From positions 1 to 64,000 of the forward strand of contig JALHSP010000119.1 of the NCBI GenBank assembly GCA_022865305.1: a DNA stretch of 64,000 nucleotides, in the 5' to 3' direction. The notes beneath the pieces were generated by a model that saw only the letters and a program-made list of their open reading frames with translations, was not told where the DNA came from and searched no databases. The position numbers and the translations under genes were made by a program. Below, piece after piece: positions 9,795 to 18,521 of this stretch. Source of the stretch: Bacteroidales bacterium (lineage in GTDB: Bacteria; Bacteroidota; Bacteroidia; Bacteroidales; VadinHA17). The stretch's first letter is position 1. Every line of letters starts with the position of its first letter.

Positions 9795-10439
9795 TTAAAA
9801 CATCCTTAAATCTTTGATCTTTTTTGCCGGCACTCCTCCAACCATAGTAAAAGGTTCAACGTTTTTTGTAACAGCACTGTTCGGTGCGACAATTGAATGG
9901 TGTCCGATTTTAACTCCAGGATATATTGTACTTTGAACACCTATGTAAACGTTATCTTCTATTACAATTGGGGATGTTGGTCTGTATTTTTTACCTTTCT
10001 GACTTAACGCAATGCTATTTAAACACATCAATGCGCTTGAATGCGTCCAGAATTGACTATAACCTATATGTACATAATTTCCTATTGTAATATTATCGCT
10101 AAAATCCAATACTGTATTATGACCAACAAATGATTCCTTTCCAATTTTTATCATCCCATCTCCAAAACCTGTTATTATTACCCGACCTTCAACAACACTA
10201 TTATCACCTATATGAACTCTTTCTAATCTTGCACTTGTTCCGATGATAACCTCATTACCCAATATGACATTATTACCTAATACAACATTATCACCAATTT
10301 TGCAATTTCTTCCAATAATTACATCTTTTGCTATCTTGACCCTTCTACCTATTTTATTATGCTTTCTGTACTTAATTCGTAAATATTTATACCAGATTAA
10401 AGATTTGATAAAACCTGGAATAAGTCTTTTAATATTCAT
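9795..10439 (-). CDS. hexapeptide-repeat acyltransferase (left-handed beta helix)
   Basis: A 214-residue protein dominated by hexapeptide repeats. From residue 36 on, I-G-x-x-x-x steps such as IGRNCKIGDNVVLGNNVILG form a left-handed beta helix, and the C-terminal coil has IGHHSIVAPNSAVTK and the usual VGGVPAKKI cap. Such proteins are O- or N-acetyltransferases using acetyl-CoA. Its start overlaps the stop of the FemAB-like gene by four bases. Its place in the cluster suggests acetylation of a sugar residue in the repeat unit. Confidence 0.8.
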   Translation of the reverse strand: MNIKRLIPGFIKSLIWYKYLRIKYRKHNKIGRRVKIAKDVIIGRNCKIGDNVVLGNNVILGNEVIIGTSARLERVHIGDNSVVEGRVIITGFGDGMIKIGKESFVGHNTVLDFSDNITIGNYVHIGYSQFWTHSSALMCLNSIALSQKGKKYRPTSPIVIEDNVYIGVQSTIYPGVKIGHHSIVAPNSAVTKNVEPFTMVGGVPAKKIKDLRMF

Positions 10440-11374
10440 ATCCTAAACTTGTTAAGAATTTTAAATATAATATGTTTTTTTAGTAAATATGGCACTGTTA
10501 TTAAGTCATTAGAGAATCCTTTTTTAAATTCAAAAATACTGGGTAATCTTTCTTTTTCGATATAGCAAAGGTCATAATACTTACATCCATGATTCCTGCT
10601 GTGTTGTATAGCTTCCCACTGAAGCAACTCTCCCTGACCAAAGTTTTGAGAATTTTTCTTACTCGCTCCAATCCAATAAAATGCGTAGTTTTTATCATAG
10701 ATCAGTCCCAAAGCTCCACATGGTTTACCATCATATAAAGCAACAAATGGAATGAAATTTATGTTCACAGCGTTACTAATCAGTTCAACGAAAAAATATT
10801 TTGGTAAATAATTAAGACCATTCGATTTGTTAGTATCGGAATAAAGGAAATAAAAATCATCAATATTCCTAGCATCTTTTGTTACTATGATTCCCATCTT
10901 ATGGGATTTTCTGATCATATTTCGTCTCTTTGAGTTAATAGAAGCCGACCAGATTTTTTCTTCCTCCATTCTTAAATCAACTAACAGTGTATAAAATGAT
11001 TTTTGAATTGGGGAATATGTTACTCCAAACTCTTTTATTGCAGGCAAAGCAAAACATTCAAACCTTGCATTGGAAGGGATCGGTATTTTTGATAGATTGA
11101 TTTGCTTTTCCGTATTAAGTATCCAGCCTCCATTGGGAATAAAATGATACCGACCTGAGTTTAAATTCCTCAAAAAGCCTGCTTTGGTTTCATGGACAGG
11201 ACAAATACCTTTTAACTGATTACTTTCAAATAATCCAAAATAATAAAACTTAGTATTATAAAATTTACTGACTAAAATATTCCATTCAGGCCAGTGTGTT
11301 GGAGAAGAAAAATTTAATGAAAGAAATTTGATAATCAGGTCAAATTCATTTTTTTTAATAAGCTTAAAATTCAT
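10436..11374 (-). CDS. FemAB-like/GNAT acetyltransferase domain protein
   Basis: A 312-residue protein of the FemAB/Acetyltransf_6 superfamily. INSKRRNMIRKSHKMGI near residue 145 is the characteristic R-x-x-I-R-K-A-x-K-x-G segment, and the region YDGKPCGALGLIYDKNYAFY followed by GELLQWEAIQHSRNHG is the second GNAT core. Family members transfer amino acids or acyl groups to cell-wall or polysaccharide precursors. Here it sits between a methyltransferase and a hexapeptide acyltransferase, so a modification of the repeat unit is likely. The acyl donor is unknown. Confidence 0.7.
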   Translation of the reverse strand: MNFKLIKKNEFDLIIKFLSLNFSSPTHWPEWNILVSKFYNTKFYYFGLFESNQLKGICPVHETKAGFLRNLNSGRYHFIPNGGWILNTEKQINLSKIPIPSNARFECFALPAIKEFGVTYSPIQKSFYTLLVDLRMEEEKIWSASINSKRRNMIRKSHKMGIIVTKDARNIDDFYFLYSDTNKSNGLNYLPKYFFVELISNAVNINFIPFVALYDGKPCGALGLIYDKNYAFYWIGASKKNSQNFGQGELLQWEAIQHSRNHGCKYYDLCYIEKERLPSIFEFKKGFSNDLITVPYLLKKHIIFKILNKFRI

Positions 11375-11464
11375 TACACTAATGATGGTATGATTTAGTA
11401 TCCTTTATTCCCCCTCCTTGATTATCTGATAATGAATTAATAATAAATTAGGTTTCAATAAAAA

Positions 11465-12583
11465 TCAGCCTCTTTTACGCCAGACGGGCTGTATGAATTT
11501 ATTAGAGAGATCTATGTTTATTTCAATATCAGTAAGGCATTGGGGACAAACATTTTTATTGAAACCAAAGTTCTCAAACAATTTATCTGTTTTGTAATTC
11601 TTCCCGCAATAATCACAAACGTTATCTTCCACCATTTTGATTGGTGGATTAATAATGTAAGCGGCAGAAAAAGTTGGTATTGAATTTTTTACATAATATT
11701 GTGTTAAGTTTTTATTCTGACACCTGTCACATATCGGAACAGAATATTTAATAAGCGAACTAATAGGAACAGTAAATTCTCCACAAAGAAAACAATGCAT
11801 TTTATTGGCACTTTTAATTGCTATCACAATGGATTGGGCACCAAACCTTCTAAGAATAGAATTTTCAAGGTTTTTTGAGAGCCAATATTCCAAAGAGCCA
11901 GGCTTTATATTATTCCCTGTAAATCCACCTAATTCTACAAAGGGGTAAAGTAAATCTGCTCCTTCGCTAACAGTTACTATAAATCCTTCATTTTCTACAT
12001 ACTTCTTAAGCATACGGGGACTATAATAATGTTGAAAAAATGGAGCTTCTTTTACTGATAGCCCAAGAACCCTTTTTACTCCTTTTTTTAAATCTTTTAT
12101 CCTCTTTCGAATATAAATATTCCACGAAATATTGGGAGTAGAAAAAATTGCAATCCCTCTAGGTTCTAAAACTCTTTTTGCTTCAACTATAGGTTTTTGT
12201 GGACCTTCTAAAAAATGTTCAATAATCCCAAGTGAAATATAGCCACGTATACTATTATCCCCAAATGGAAGATTAGTTACATCTCCATAAATAAAATCAT
12301 TATGGTAATTATTCTTTTTACTCCACTCATTAAGTACCTTTATTGCTGATTCTGAGAAATCTAATCCTGTAATATTAATACCCATTTTCGAAAAATAAAA
12401 TACCCATCGCCCAAGACCACAACCCGCTTCAAGGGTTTTACCATATCTAGGTATATATTTACATAAATATTGACGGCCACCATAGAAGTCCCGCATATGG
12501 ATTTCGGAATCTGGTGTCAGTTTTCTCCAAGCTTCACTCCAGTTATTGCTATCCTGACCTTGATTAAATATTTTTTCACTCAC
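11465..12583 (-). CDS. class I SAM methyltransferase with two C-terminal zinc ribbons
   Basis: A 372-residue protein. Residues about 45-170 form a class I methyltransferase: LEAGCGLGRWVFYFSKMGI is motif I, LDFSESAI the acidic end of strand 2, and IYGDVTNLPFGDNS the region around motif II. The C-terminal 110 residues are unusual, with two Cys-x2-Cys knuckle pairs (CFLCGE with CDRCQN; CDYCGK with CPQCLT) that should bind zinc. Typical cluster methyltransferases stop before this. The protein likely methylates a sugar of the polysaccharide or a carrier-linked intermediate, and the zinc ribbons may help it bind a partner. Its start overlaps the stop of the upstream aminotransferase by 8 bases. Confidence 0.75.
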   Translation of the reverse strand: MSEKIFNQGQDSNNWSEAWRKLTPDSEIHMRDFYGGRQYLCKYIPRYGKTLEAGCGLGRWVFYFSKMGINITGLDFSESAIKVLNEWSKKNNYHNDFIYGDVTNLPFGDNSIRGYISLGIIEHFLEGPQKPIVEAKRVLEPRGIAIFSTPNISWNIYIRKRIKDLKKGVKRVLGLSVKEAPFFQHYYSPRMLKKYVENEGFIVTVSEGADLLYPFVELGGFTGNNIKPGSLEYWLSKNLENSILRRFGAQSIVIAIKSANKMHCFLCGEFTVPISSLIKYSVPICDRCQNKNLTQYYVKNSIPTFSAAYIINPPIKMVEDNVCDYCGKNYKTDKLFENFGFNKNVCPQCLTDIEINIDLSNKFIQPVWRKRG

Positions 12584-13712
12584 CGAATTTAAAATTTTTT
12601 ATTTCTTCAATAATAAAGGCTACCTCCTCCTCTGCTAAATCAGGGTGTAGAGGCAAAGAAATAAACTTGCAATATTCTTCTTCTGCAATAGGGCAGGGAT
12701 AAAAAAAATTTTTGAACAATGGTTGAAGCGTCAAGGGAGTATAGTGACAACCCGTTGAAACACCCTTTCTTTTAAGATGAATCATTAATCTATCACGACT
12801 TGTAGTTCGAATCCCAAAAATCTGATAAGTAAAATTTTCCGGTTCAAATGGAAGAAGCGGGGTAATCTCTTGAACACTCTCCAATCCTTTAAGATAATTA
12901 CTTATTATAATACTTCTTTTTTTATTAAATCCGGGAAGTTTCGATAGCTGAACTAATCCTATGGAGGCTGCTAGATCATTCATATTATATTTATATCCAA
13001 GCACGTTAAGCTCATAAAACCAGTGCATTGCATCATGATTTGCTTCGGTGTATTTCTGCGCTGTCTTCCAGTTGTCTTTATCAATGCCAACCCATCTCAT
13101 TGCTTTTACATTTTTGAAAAGATCCGGATTATTTGTTACCATCATCCCACCATCTCCTGTTGTCATGCATTTCTTTTCTTCAAAACTGAAGCATCCGATA
13201 TCTCCCCAGGTTCCAAGGGCTTTCCCTTTAAAAATTCCACCTGCAGTATGAGCACAATCTTCAATTACTTTGAGCCCTTTTTCTCTTGCCCATGGAACAA
13301 GAATGTCCATCGGAACTGGATGCCCGGCATAATGAACAGGAATTACTGCAACACAATCTTTATCATATTTTTTTTCAAGGTCTTCAAGATTTATTCCAAG
13401 CGTAACTCGATCAGAATCGATAAAAACAGGGATCAAACGGTTGTAAAGAACCGCTGAAGCAGTTGATGAAAAAGTAAGCGATGGGACAAGTACCTTTTTC
13501 CCCTCAGGAAAACCAAAACATGCAAGAGCCAGGTGCAATGCAGCAGTTGCAGAATTGACACCTACAGCAATCTTACATCCTATGAATTTTGCCCATGCAT
13601 TTTCAAACTCCTCAACCTTAGGACCTAGTCCTACCCAGGATCTGTCAAAAGCATCTTTTATGGCTGCGAGTTCTTCTTCTCCAAGTGAAGGTTTAAATAG
13701 ACGGATGTTCAT
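12576..13712 (-). CDS. DegT/DnrJ/EryC1-type sugar aminotransferase
   Basis: A PLP-dependent sugar aminotransferase of 378 residues, counted from ATG at 13712 (MNIRLFKPSLGEEE). A longer frame extends upstream to 13811, but that part only translates the word repeat next to the gene, so I use the internal start. [15 protein letters not shown] is the PLP phosphate-binding segment, VIEDCAHTAGG holds the aspartate, and CFSFEEKKCMTTGDGG contains the candidate Schiff-base lysine. The lysine argues against the RfbH/ColD-type dehydrases, which have His here. It follows the CDP-glucose genes rfbF and rfbG and an RmlC-like epimerase. That context suggests a CDP- or dTDP-linked 4-keto sugar as substrate, which is an inference. 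Confidence 0.85.
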   Translation of the reverse strand: MNIRLFKPSLGEEELAAIKDAFDRSWVGLGPKVEEFENAWAKFIGCKIAVGVNSATAALHLALACFGFPEGKKVLVPSLTFSSTASAVLYNRLIPVFIDSDRVTLGINLEDLEKKYDKDCVAVIPVHYAGHPVPMDILVPWAREKGLKVIEDCAHTAGGIFKGKALGTWGDIGCFSFEEKKCMTTGDGGMMVTNNPDLFKNVKAMRWVGIDKDNWKTAQKYTEANHDAMHWFYELNVLGYKYNMNDLAASIGLVQLSKLPGFNKKRSIIISNYLKGLESVQEITPLLPFEPENFTYQIFGIRTTSRDRLMIHLKRKGVSTGCHYTPLTLQPLFKNFFYPCPIAEEEYCKFISLPLHPDLAEEEVAFIIEEIKNFKFGE

Positions 13713-13773
13713 GGGTTGATTGATGGGTTGATGGGTTGATGGATTGAATGAATGATTGGGTGATTGAGGTTTA
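13712..13773 (+). repeat. intergenic word repeats, left arm beside a four-helix-bundle gene
   Basis: A stretch built from repeated 8-base words such as GATGGGTT and close variants (GATTGGGT, GATGGATT), about 60 bases long, with no coding sense of its own. The matching stretch on the other side of the 13780-14247 gene (14252-14281) has the inverted-orientation words ATCATCCA. It falls in-frame upstream of the aminotransferase, which explains the spurious N-terminal extension of that open frame. See the findings for the cassette interpretation. Confidence 0.75.
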
Positions 13774-13779
13774 AGTTGG

Positions 13780-14247
13780 TTATTCGGTGTTTTCAGGGCC
13801 ATAGTCTTCAATTATTTCTCTTAAAACATAGTCGTCTGCCCAATTAGCTTTCTCCTTAAGTTGCTTTACTTGAGATTTGTTGTAATTAATAAGCTTGTTT
13901 TCAAGTGAATAATGGAGTGAATCGTATTCGTCAAACCAGACCTGATCAATAATTTCCGCTTTAAGTAATGCAAATATCTGTGAATAGTTTTCAGCAAGTG
14001 AAGCAAGCGCAATGCTATTAAACTGGATACTTTCCTTCAGGTGTCTTCTTGCATATCCTTCTGCAATATTGGAATGAATAGAAAAGGAAGAATCCTCAAC
14101 CTGAGCTTTCACTTTAAACGAAATTTCAGAAATACTATTCAATTTCTTCTTTACAAAAACAAAAAAATCAATCGCTTCCCTCCAAACTTCCAGTTTTCGA
14201 AATCCCCTGTTAATATTCTTATTCCTGTTAATTAAATACTCATCCAT
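13780..14247 (-). CDS. four-helix-bundle protein (S23/IVS-type)
   Basis: A 155-residue helical protein. FRKLEVWREAIDFFVFVKKK near residue 16 and SFSIHSNIAEGYARRH near residue 53 match the family signature, with the NIAEGxxR core that appears in all members. Family members were first noticed in intervening sequences of 23S rRNA genes and are predicted to form an antiparallel four-helix bundle, with no established biochemical function. The gene sits between the RmlC-like epimerase and the aminotransferase on the same strand but is bounded by repeated words in inverted orientation. It looks like an insertion in the operon, not part of sugar synthesis. Confidence 0.85.
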   Translation of the reverse strand: MDEYLINRNKNINRGFRKLEVWREAIDFFVFVKKKLNSISEISFKVKAQVEDSSFSIHSNIAEGYARRHLKESIQFNSIALASLAENYSQIFALLKAEIIDQVWFDEYDSLHYSLENKLINYNKSQVKQLKEKANWADDYVLREIIEDYGPENTE

Positions 14248-14251
14248 ACTT

Positions 14252-14281
14252 TAATCATCCAATCATCCAATCATCCAATTT
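14252..14281 (+). repeat. intergenic word repeats, right arm (ATCATCCA)
   Basis: About three copies of the word ATCATCCA in direct tandem, ending at the last codons of the RmlC-like epimerase gene. Read on the other strand they give TGGATGAT, which resembles the TGGGTTGA words at 13712-13773 on the far side of the four-helix-bundle gene. The two arms could base-pair imperfectly across the gene. Confidence 0.7.
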
Positions 14282-14819
14282 CCCTCTTAAATTCTTCTAA
14301 TGTCATATTTTTCTTGTCCTTTTCAGATAGAATCGGATTTTCAACCGGCCAAACAATCGCCAGATCAGCATCATTCCAAATAATACCTTTCTCATGTTCA
14401 GGAAAATAAAAATTGTCTACTCTATAAACAACTTCACTGATTTCTGTCAATGTACAAAATCCATGAGCAAAGCCGCGCGGAATAAATAACATTTTCTTAT
14501 TCTCTTCTGATAACTCTAATCCTACCCATTTACCAAAAGTTGGAGAATTCCTTCTAATATCAACGGCAACATCAAAGATTGAGCCTCTTATACACCGAAC
14601 AAGCTTTGTCTCTGCAAAAGGTTCTGTTTGAAAATGTAACCCCCTTATAATTCCTTTTTTTTCTGATCTTGAATGGTTTTCCTGAACCCACTTCATACTG
14701 ATACCATGTATCTCAAATAATTCAGTATCATATGTACGCATAAAAAAACCACGTTTATCAGTATAGGGCTTTAGTGTTATTTCAAAGACTCCTATTAATT
14801 TCAGCTCTTTGAATTCCAT
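14271..14819 (-). CDS. dTDP-4-dehydrorhamnose 3,5-epimerase-like protein (RmlC family)
   Basis: A 182-residue cupin of the RmlC group. RGFFMRTYDTELFEIHGI near the start, VQENHSRSEKKGIIRGLHFQ with the active-site histidine, and FIPRGFAHGFCTLTEISEV near residue 115 are classic RmlC segments. RmlC epimerises C3 and C5 of a 4-keto-6-deoxy sugar nucleotide. Here it follows CDP-glucose genes instead of rmlABD, so it probably acts on the CDP-linked keto sugar (as in ascarylose-type pathways), which I infer. It overlaps the upstream dehydratase by 19 bases. The rmlA and rmlB genes are not in this window. Confidence 0.85.
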   Translation of the reverse strand: MEFKELKLIGVFEITLKPYTDKRGFFMRTYDTELFEIHGISMKWVQENHSRSEKKGIIRGLHFQTEPFAETKLVRCIRGSIFDVAVDIRRNSPTFGKWVGLELSEENKKMLFIPRGFAHGFCTLTEISEVVYRVDNFYFPEHEKGIIWNDADLAIVWPVENPILSEKDKKNMTLEEFKREIG

Positions 14820-15880
14820 TTTTTTGAATATTCTTTTATCTGTTCAATGCATAATTTGTACACATCACAACTTGAGTAGTTTTTATACCAGTTAACTGTC
14901 ATTTCTAAAGCTTTATCAATATTTAGTACCGGTTTCCAGCCAAGGATACTTTTCGACTTATTAATATCAAGTCTTAAAATACCTGCCTCATGAGGTTTAT
15001 TTACCTCAGTATCCAATTCCCAATTACCGCTTCCCCAAGATTTTATCATCGTTTCGACAAGACCTTTTACATTTTTCATATCTGTTTCTTCCGGTCCAAA
15101 GTTCCAAGCTCCTGAATATTTTTGGGGATCTTCAGCCATCCTGTAAGCAAGAAGAAGATAACCAAACAGAGGTTCCAGGACATGCTGCCAGGGTCTTATT
15201 GCATCAGGATTCCGGACAATAACAGGTTTGCTTTCTTCAAGAGATCTTATGCAATCCGGGATAATTCTGTTAAGGGACCAGTCACCACCGCCAATAACAT
15301 TTCCAGCTCTGGCTGTTGCAACAGATTTGCCAGATCCTGATACAAAACCAGGGCTAAAGAAAGAGCGAAGATATGATTGAGTAATAATCTCTGCTCCTGC
15401 TTTACTTGCACTATAAGGATCATGACCTCCCAAGGGATCATTTTCTCTGTAACCTGTTATTTGCTCCTTGTTTTCATAAACTTTATCGGTTGTAATTACC
15501 ACAATCTGTTGAACTGATTCTGCTATTCTGCAAGCTTCCAGAATATTTGCAGTACCAATTATGTTGGTTTTAAAGGTTGTAACCGGGTTCTCATAGCTTG
15601 GCAGAACAAGTGCCTGTGCAGCAAGGTGAAATACAATTTCGGGTTTTCCCAGTTGGAATATTTCGTTTATTTTGTTCAGGTTTCTGATATCCTCCCGGTA
15701 GTCGGTCATTTTTCCTGATAAACCTGCCAACAGGAACAAATCTCTTTCATTTTTTGGATCGAGGGCAATTCCTATTACATCTGCACCCAGATGGTCCAGC
15801 CAAATGCTTAACCAGGAACCTTTAAAACCGGTATGACCAGTTATAAGGATCTTTTTGTTTTTGTAAAAATCATTAAACAT
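14801..15880 (-). CDS. rfbG: CDP-glucose 4,6-dehydratase
   Basis: A 359-residue extended SDR matching RfbG. ITGHTGFKGSWLSIWLDHLG is the distinctive Rossmann motif of CDP-glucose 4,6-dehydratase (GHTGFKG instead of GGAGFIG). VFHLAAQALVLPSYENP and YSASKAGAE near residue 158 (Y-x-x-x-K) follow the family pattern, as does RAGNVIGGGDWSLNRIIPD. The enzyme converts CDP-glucose to CDP-4-keto-6-deoxyglucose. Its partner rfbF lies immediately upstream and the epimerase downstream. This three-gene unit is strong evidence for a CDP-linked deoxysugar in the polymer. Confidence 0.92.
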   Translation of the reverse strand: MFNDFYKNKKILITGHTGFKGSWLSIWLDHLGADVIGIALDPKNERDLFLLAGLSGKMTDYREDIRNLNKINEIFQLGKPEIVFHLAAQALVLPSYENPVTTFKTNIIGTANILEACRIAESVQQIVVITTDKVYENKEQITGYRENDPLGGHDPYSASKAGAEIITQSYLRSFFSPGFVSGSGKSVATARAGNVIGGGDWSLNRIIPDCIRSLEESKPVIVRNPDAIRPWQHVLEPLFGYLLLAYRMAEDPQKYSGAWNFGPEETDMKNVKGLVETMIKSWGSGNWELDTEVNKPHEAGILRLDINKSKSILGWKPVLNIDKALEMTVNWYKNYSSCDVYKLCIEQIKEYSKKWNSKS

Positions 15881-15946
15881 ACCGAGTGTTAATCGTGATG
15901 AGCTAAAACCACAAAATGTAAAACACGGAACGTTAAACGCGAAATG

Positions 15947-16729
15947 TCATTCCCATATCTTCCAAACAGGATTCTCTTTCCACATCTTTTCAAGCAACTG
16001 ACTGTCGCGGTAAGTATCCATACATTGCCAGAAACCCTTATGACGATAAACAGCAAGCTGGGATTTTTCGGTTAGCTGAGCCATGGGCTTTCGTTCAAGA
16101 TCAATTAAGGGATCTTCAGGTATCATATCCAAAAACTCTTTTTTGAAAATAAAATATCCTCCATTAATTGGTTCCTGACGATTCTCATCCTTGACTTTCT
16201 CATAAAACCTCGTCACTTTGTTTCCTTCAGTTGCCAGATCCCCAAATCTGGATGGTGGATAAACACCTGTTATAGTTCCGGTCAATCCTTGGCTAATATG
16301 AAATTCAAGCAGTTCTTTCAGATTTACATCCGACACGGCATCACCGTAAGTCACCATGAAATTGTCCTCTTTTACATATTTCCCTGCCAGCTTTACACGG
16401 TAGCCTGTCATGGAATCAGAACCTGTCTCAGCTAAAGTAACTGTCCAGTCATCAGTAATGCAATCATTATGATATCTTGTTTTCCCTCCATCTCCAAGTG
16501 CAATTGTAAAATCGGAATTATATTTATAATAATTGATAAAGTAATCACGAATAACATTCCCTTTATAACCCAGTGCAAGTATGAAATCCTTATACCCATA
16601 ATGCGCATAATGCTTCATTATGTGCCAGAGAATTGGTTTTCCACCAATTTCCACCATTGGCTTTGGTTTATATTCGGTCTCTTCACGAAGGCGGGTTCCC
16701 AAACCGCCGCAGAGAATAATAACTTTCAT
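15947..16729 (-). CDS. rfbF: glucose-1-phosphate cytidylyltransferase
   Basis: A 260-residue nucleotidyltransferase. MKVIILCGGLGTRLREETEY is the usual N-terminal nucleotide-binding signature, and KPMVEIGGKPILWHIMKHYA follows the RfbF pattern. VTYGDAVSDVNLKELLEFH holds the metal-binding aspartate, with GFWQCMDTYRD at the C-terminus as in RfbF. It makes CDP-glucose from glucose-1-phosphate and CTP, and feeds rfbG next to it. The gap of about 65 bases to rfbG contains no obvious promoter. Confidence is high because the neighbour is the expected partner. Confidence 0.92.
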   Translation of the reverse strand: MKVIILCGGLGTRLREETEYKPKPMVEIGGKPILWHIMKHYAHYGYKDFILALGYKGNVIRDYFINYYKYNSDFTIALGDGGKTRYHNDCITDDWTVTLAETGSDSMTGYRVKLAGKYVKEDNFMVTYGDAVSDVNLKELLEFHISQGLTGTITGVYPPSRFGDLATEGNKVTRFYEKVKDENRQEPINGGYFIFKKEFLDMIPEDPLIDLERKPMAQLTEKSQLAVYRHKGFWQCMDTYRDSQLLEKMWKENPVWKIWE

Positions 16730-16730
16730 A

Positions 16731-18050
16731 TCAAACTTTTATTCGGAACTTATTTTTAATTTTCATTATTAAATTAACAACCTGCGGTCCGGTCCATATA
16801 TATAAATATGGTAAAATGACTAAAGAATACCTGCTATATGCATGTGTCATCCAGTGAAGAAGAAAATAACCAAATAATACTGACAGGATTATGAGAAAGA
16901 ATTGCTTGTCCTTTTCTTTTAACAGAATTGATTTAATACCTTTCCATGTTAATATTAAATAAATTGATGTAATTATTAATAATAAATAGGAAACTATTTC
17001 TCTTGAAGATAAGGCAAAAAAGAAGACAGGACACAAAAATATCTTTGCTAAAAAGACTCCCGGATGCTCTTTAACATAATAGAATATCATATGGCTAAAA
17101 TGCCGATCCGGGTATGTCTTCTTATAGTCTACTGTAAACTCAGAAATTTTTGCATCAATATGTTCAACTCCTTTTTGGAAATCATTCCCCAGACTTTGGG
17201 AATCATTGAACCTATACTGATCAATAGTTCCTTTGTGAAACTGACCGGTTTCTAAAATAGTCTCTGTCATTATTAAATTTTGTAATACTGTAATGGACCT
17301 TCCCGCATCTGAAGTGATCTGTTTTGAGCCAATATTACTTTTCAGATAGTAATTATTCGCATAGAAGCAGATAGTTGAAAGAATTAAAAGTATAAGACTT
17401 ATCACTTTAATCCTCTTATTTTTCAAAAATATAAATGATACAAATAATAATATGAAGGGTATAAAAATAAAAGAAGGTCTTGTAAATATAGCATACATAA
17501 AAGCAAAAAAGGAAATAAGAATAAAATGAATCTTTGGCTTATTGAGGAATTTAAATAAATATAGAATAAAAATTCCTAAAAAGACAGAAAGAAATAAATC
17601 AACAGAGGTTCTGAATGTCCATTGAATGAAAACCGGATGTATTATTAGTATTAATAATCCCCAGAATAATTGGTGACTATCTAAATATTTTACTGTCAGT
17701 TCCGATAAGGTTAATAGAATTATTAAGACTGCTATCTGTGAAATAAATAATCGAATAAAGGGATGCAGGTTCTCGTTAAAAAAATGTACAGGGGCATAAA
17801 TTAACGGTAAACCCGGACCAATAACAGAACCTGAGTTAAATATACCTTTGGCAAAACTACCTGATAGCTTATAATAGCCATCATCTCTAAGAAGATAATC
17901 TGCATAATTCCTCCCGCTGATGATCAAAAAAGTTAATATTGATAACATAATAAACAATTGCATCACAAATACTGATAAAACAACAAATTGTCGGTTTCTG
18001 AAAATCAATTCTTTTGTTAACATAATTAACCGGAAAAAATCTGGTGGCAC
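16731..18050 (-). CDS. multi-pass membrane protein, possibly GT39-like glycosyltransferase
   Basis: A 439-residue protein with about 10-11 hydrophobic helices. The first loop after helix 1 contains YADYLLRDDGYYKL, a D-D-x-Y-x-like acidic patch similar to the aspartate pair found in polyprenol-dependent GT-C glycosyltransferases. An internal methionine (MLTKELIF, residue 10) is an equally likely start. It would use a lipid-linked sugar on the periplasmic side. No close family could be named by eye. It sits directly upstream of rfbF in the polysaccharide operon, two bases away. Confidence 0.5.
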   Translation of the reverse strand: MPPDFFRLIMLTKELIFRNRQFVVLSVFVMQLFIMLSILTFLIISGRNYADYLLRDDGYYKLSGSFAKGIFNSGSVIGPGLPLIYAPVHFFNENLHPFIRLFISQIAVLIILLTLSELTVKYLDSHQLFWGLLILIIHPVFIQWTFRTSVDLFLSVFLGIFILYLFKFLNKPKIHFILISFFAFMYAIFTRPSFIFIPFILLFVSFIFLKNKRIKVISLILLILSTICFYANNYYLKSNIGSKQITSDAGRSITVLQNLIMTETILETGQFHKGTIDQYRFNDSQSLGNDFQKGVEHIDAKISEFTVDYKKTYPDRHFSHMIFYYVKEHPGVFLAKIFLCPVFFFALSSREIVSYLLLIITSIYLILTWKGIKSILLKEKDKQFFLIILSVLFGYFLLHWMTHAYSRYSLVILPYLYIWTGPQVVNLIMKIKNKFRIKV

Positions 18051-18083
18051 TTTAATAAAAGATGAGCACTTGTATGAATATTT

Positions 18084-18368
18084 TTACTTCTTAATTCCTT
18101 CATATAGGGAAATATTTGACCCGTTTTCATATAAACCTATAAGACTAATATCCTGGGAAACATCATTTCTTAAAATGTACAGAACTTCTCCATATAAAAC
18201 ACAGTCAATTTGATAGATATTGAATAGCTCGAACATATTCTTCTCATTTAGCTTATCAGGAGTCAGGATTATGTTACTGTTTGAAAAAACATTGAATCCT
18301 ATAATATTTCCCCGTATGGTTTTATTCTCACCTATACCAGCTTGGGTAACCAGGTTAATCGAATTCAT
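18084..18368 (-). CDS. hypothetical protein, possibly a C-terminal remnant of a membrane glycosyltransferase
   Basis: A 94-residue frame with no signal peptide, membrane segment or recognisable domain. Its second half (FELFNIYQIDCVLYGEVLYI) looks like the soluble C-terminal part of some GT39-type membrane proteins, where a similar alternation of hydrophobic strands occurs. A possible reading is that the upstream membrane domain has been lost, leaving this end. A short intact protein is also possible. About 150 bases upstream, up to 18521, contain nothing I recognise. I cannot assign a function. Confidence 0.4.
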   Translation of the reverse strand: MNSINLVTQAGIGENKTIRGNIIGFNVFSNSNIILTPDKLNEKNMFELFNIYQIDCVLYGEVLYILRNDVSQDISLIGLYENGSNISLYEGIKK

Positions 18369-18521
18369 TATACAATCTGCGCGTTCTTCACCCGTTTTTT
18401 TTTACATAATAAAATGATTACCAAAACTAAGCCATATATTACAATTAATTTTTTATCCATTCAAAGTATTTCTTGTGAAAAAATCTATAATATATTATGA
18501 ATTTGGTTAATCTGTTTATTT

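Noticed and set aside
13712..13811. N-terminal extension of the aminotransferase (reading from 13811)
   Set aside because: The extra residues only translate the word repeat and have no similarity to the family; the conserved start is the Met at 13712.
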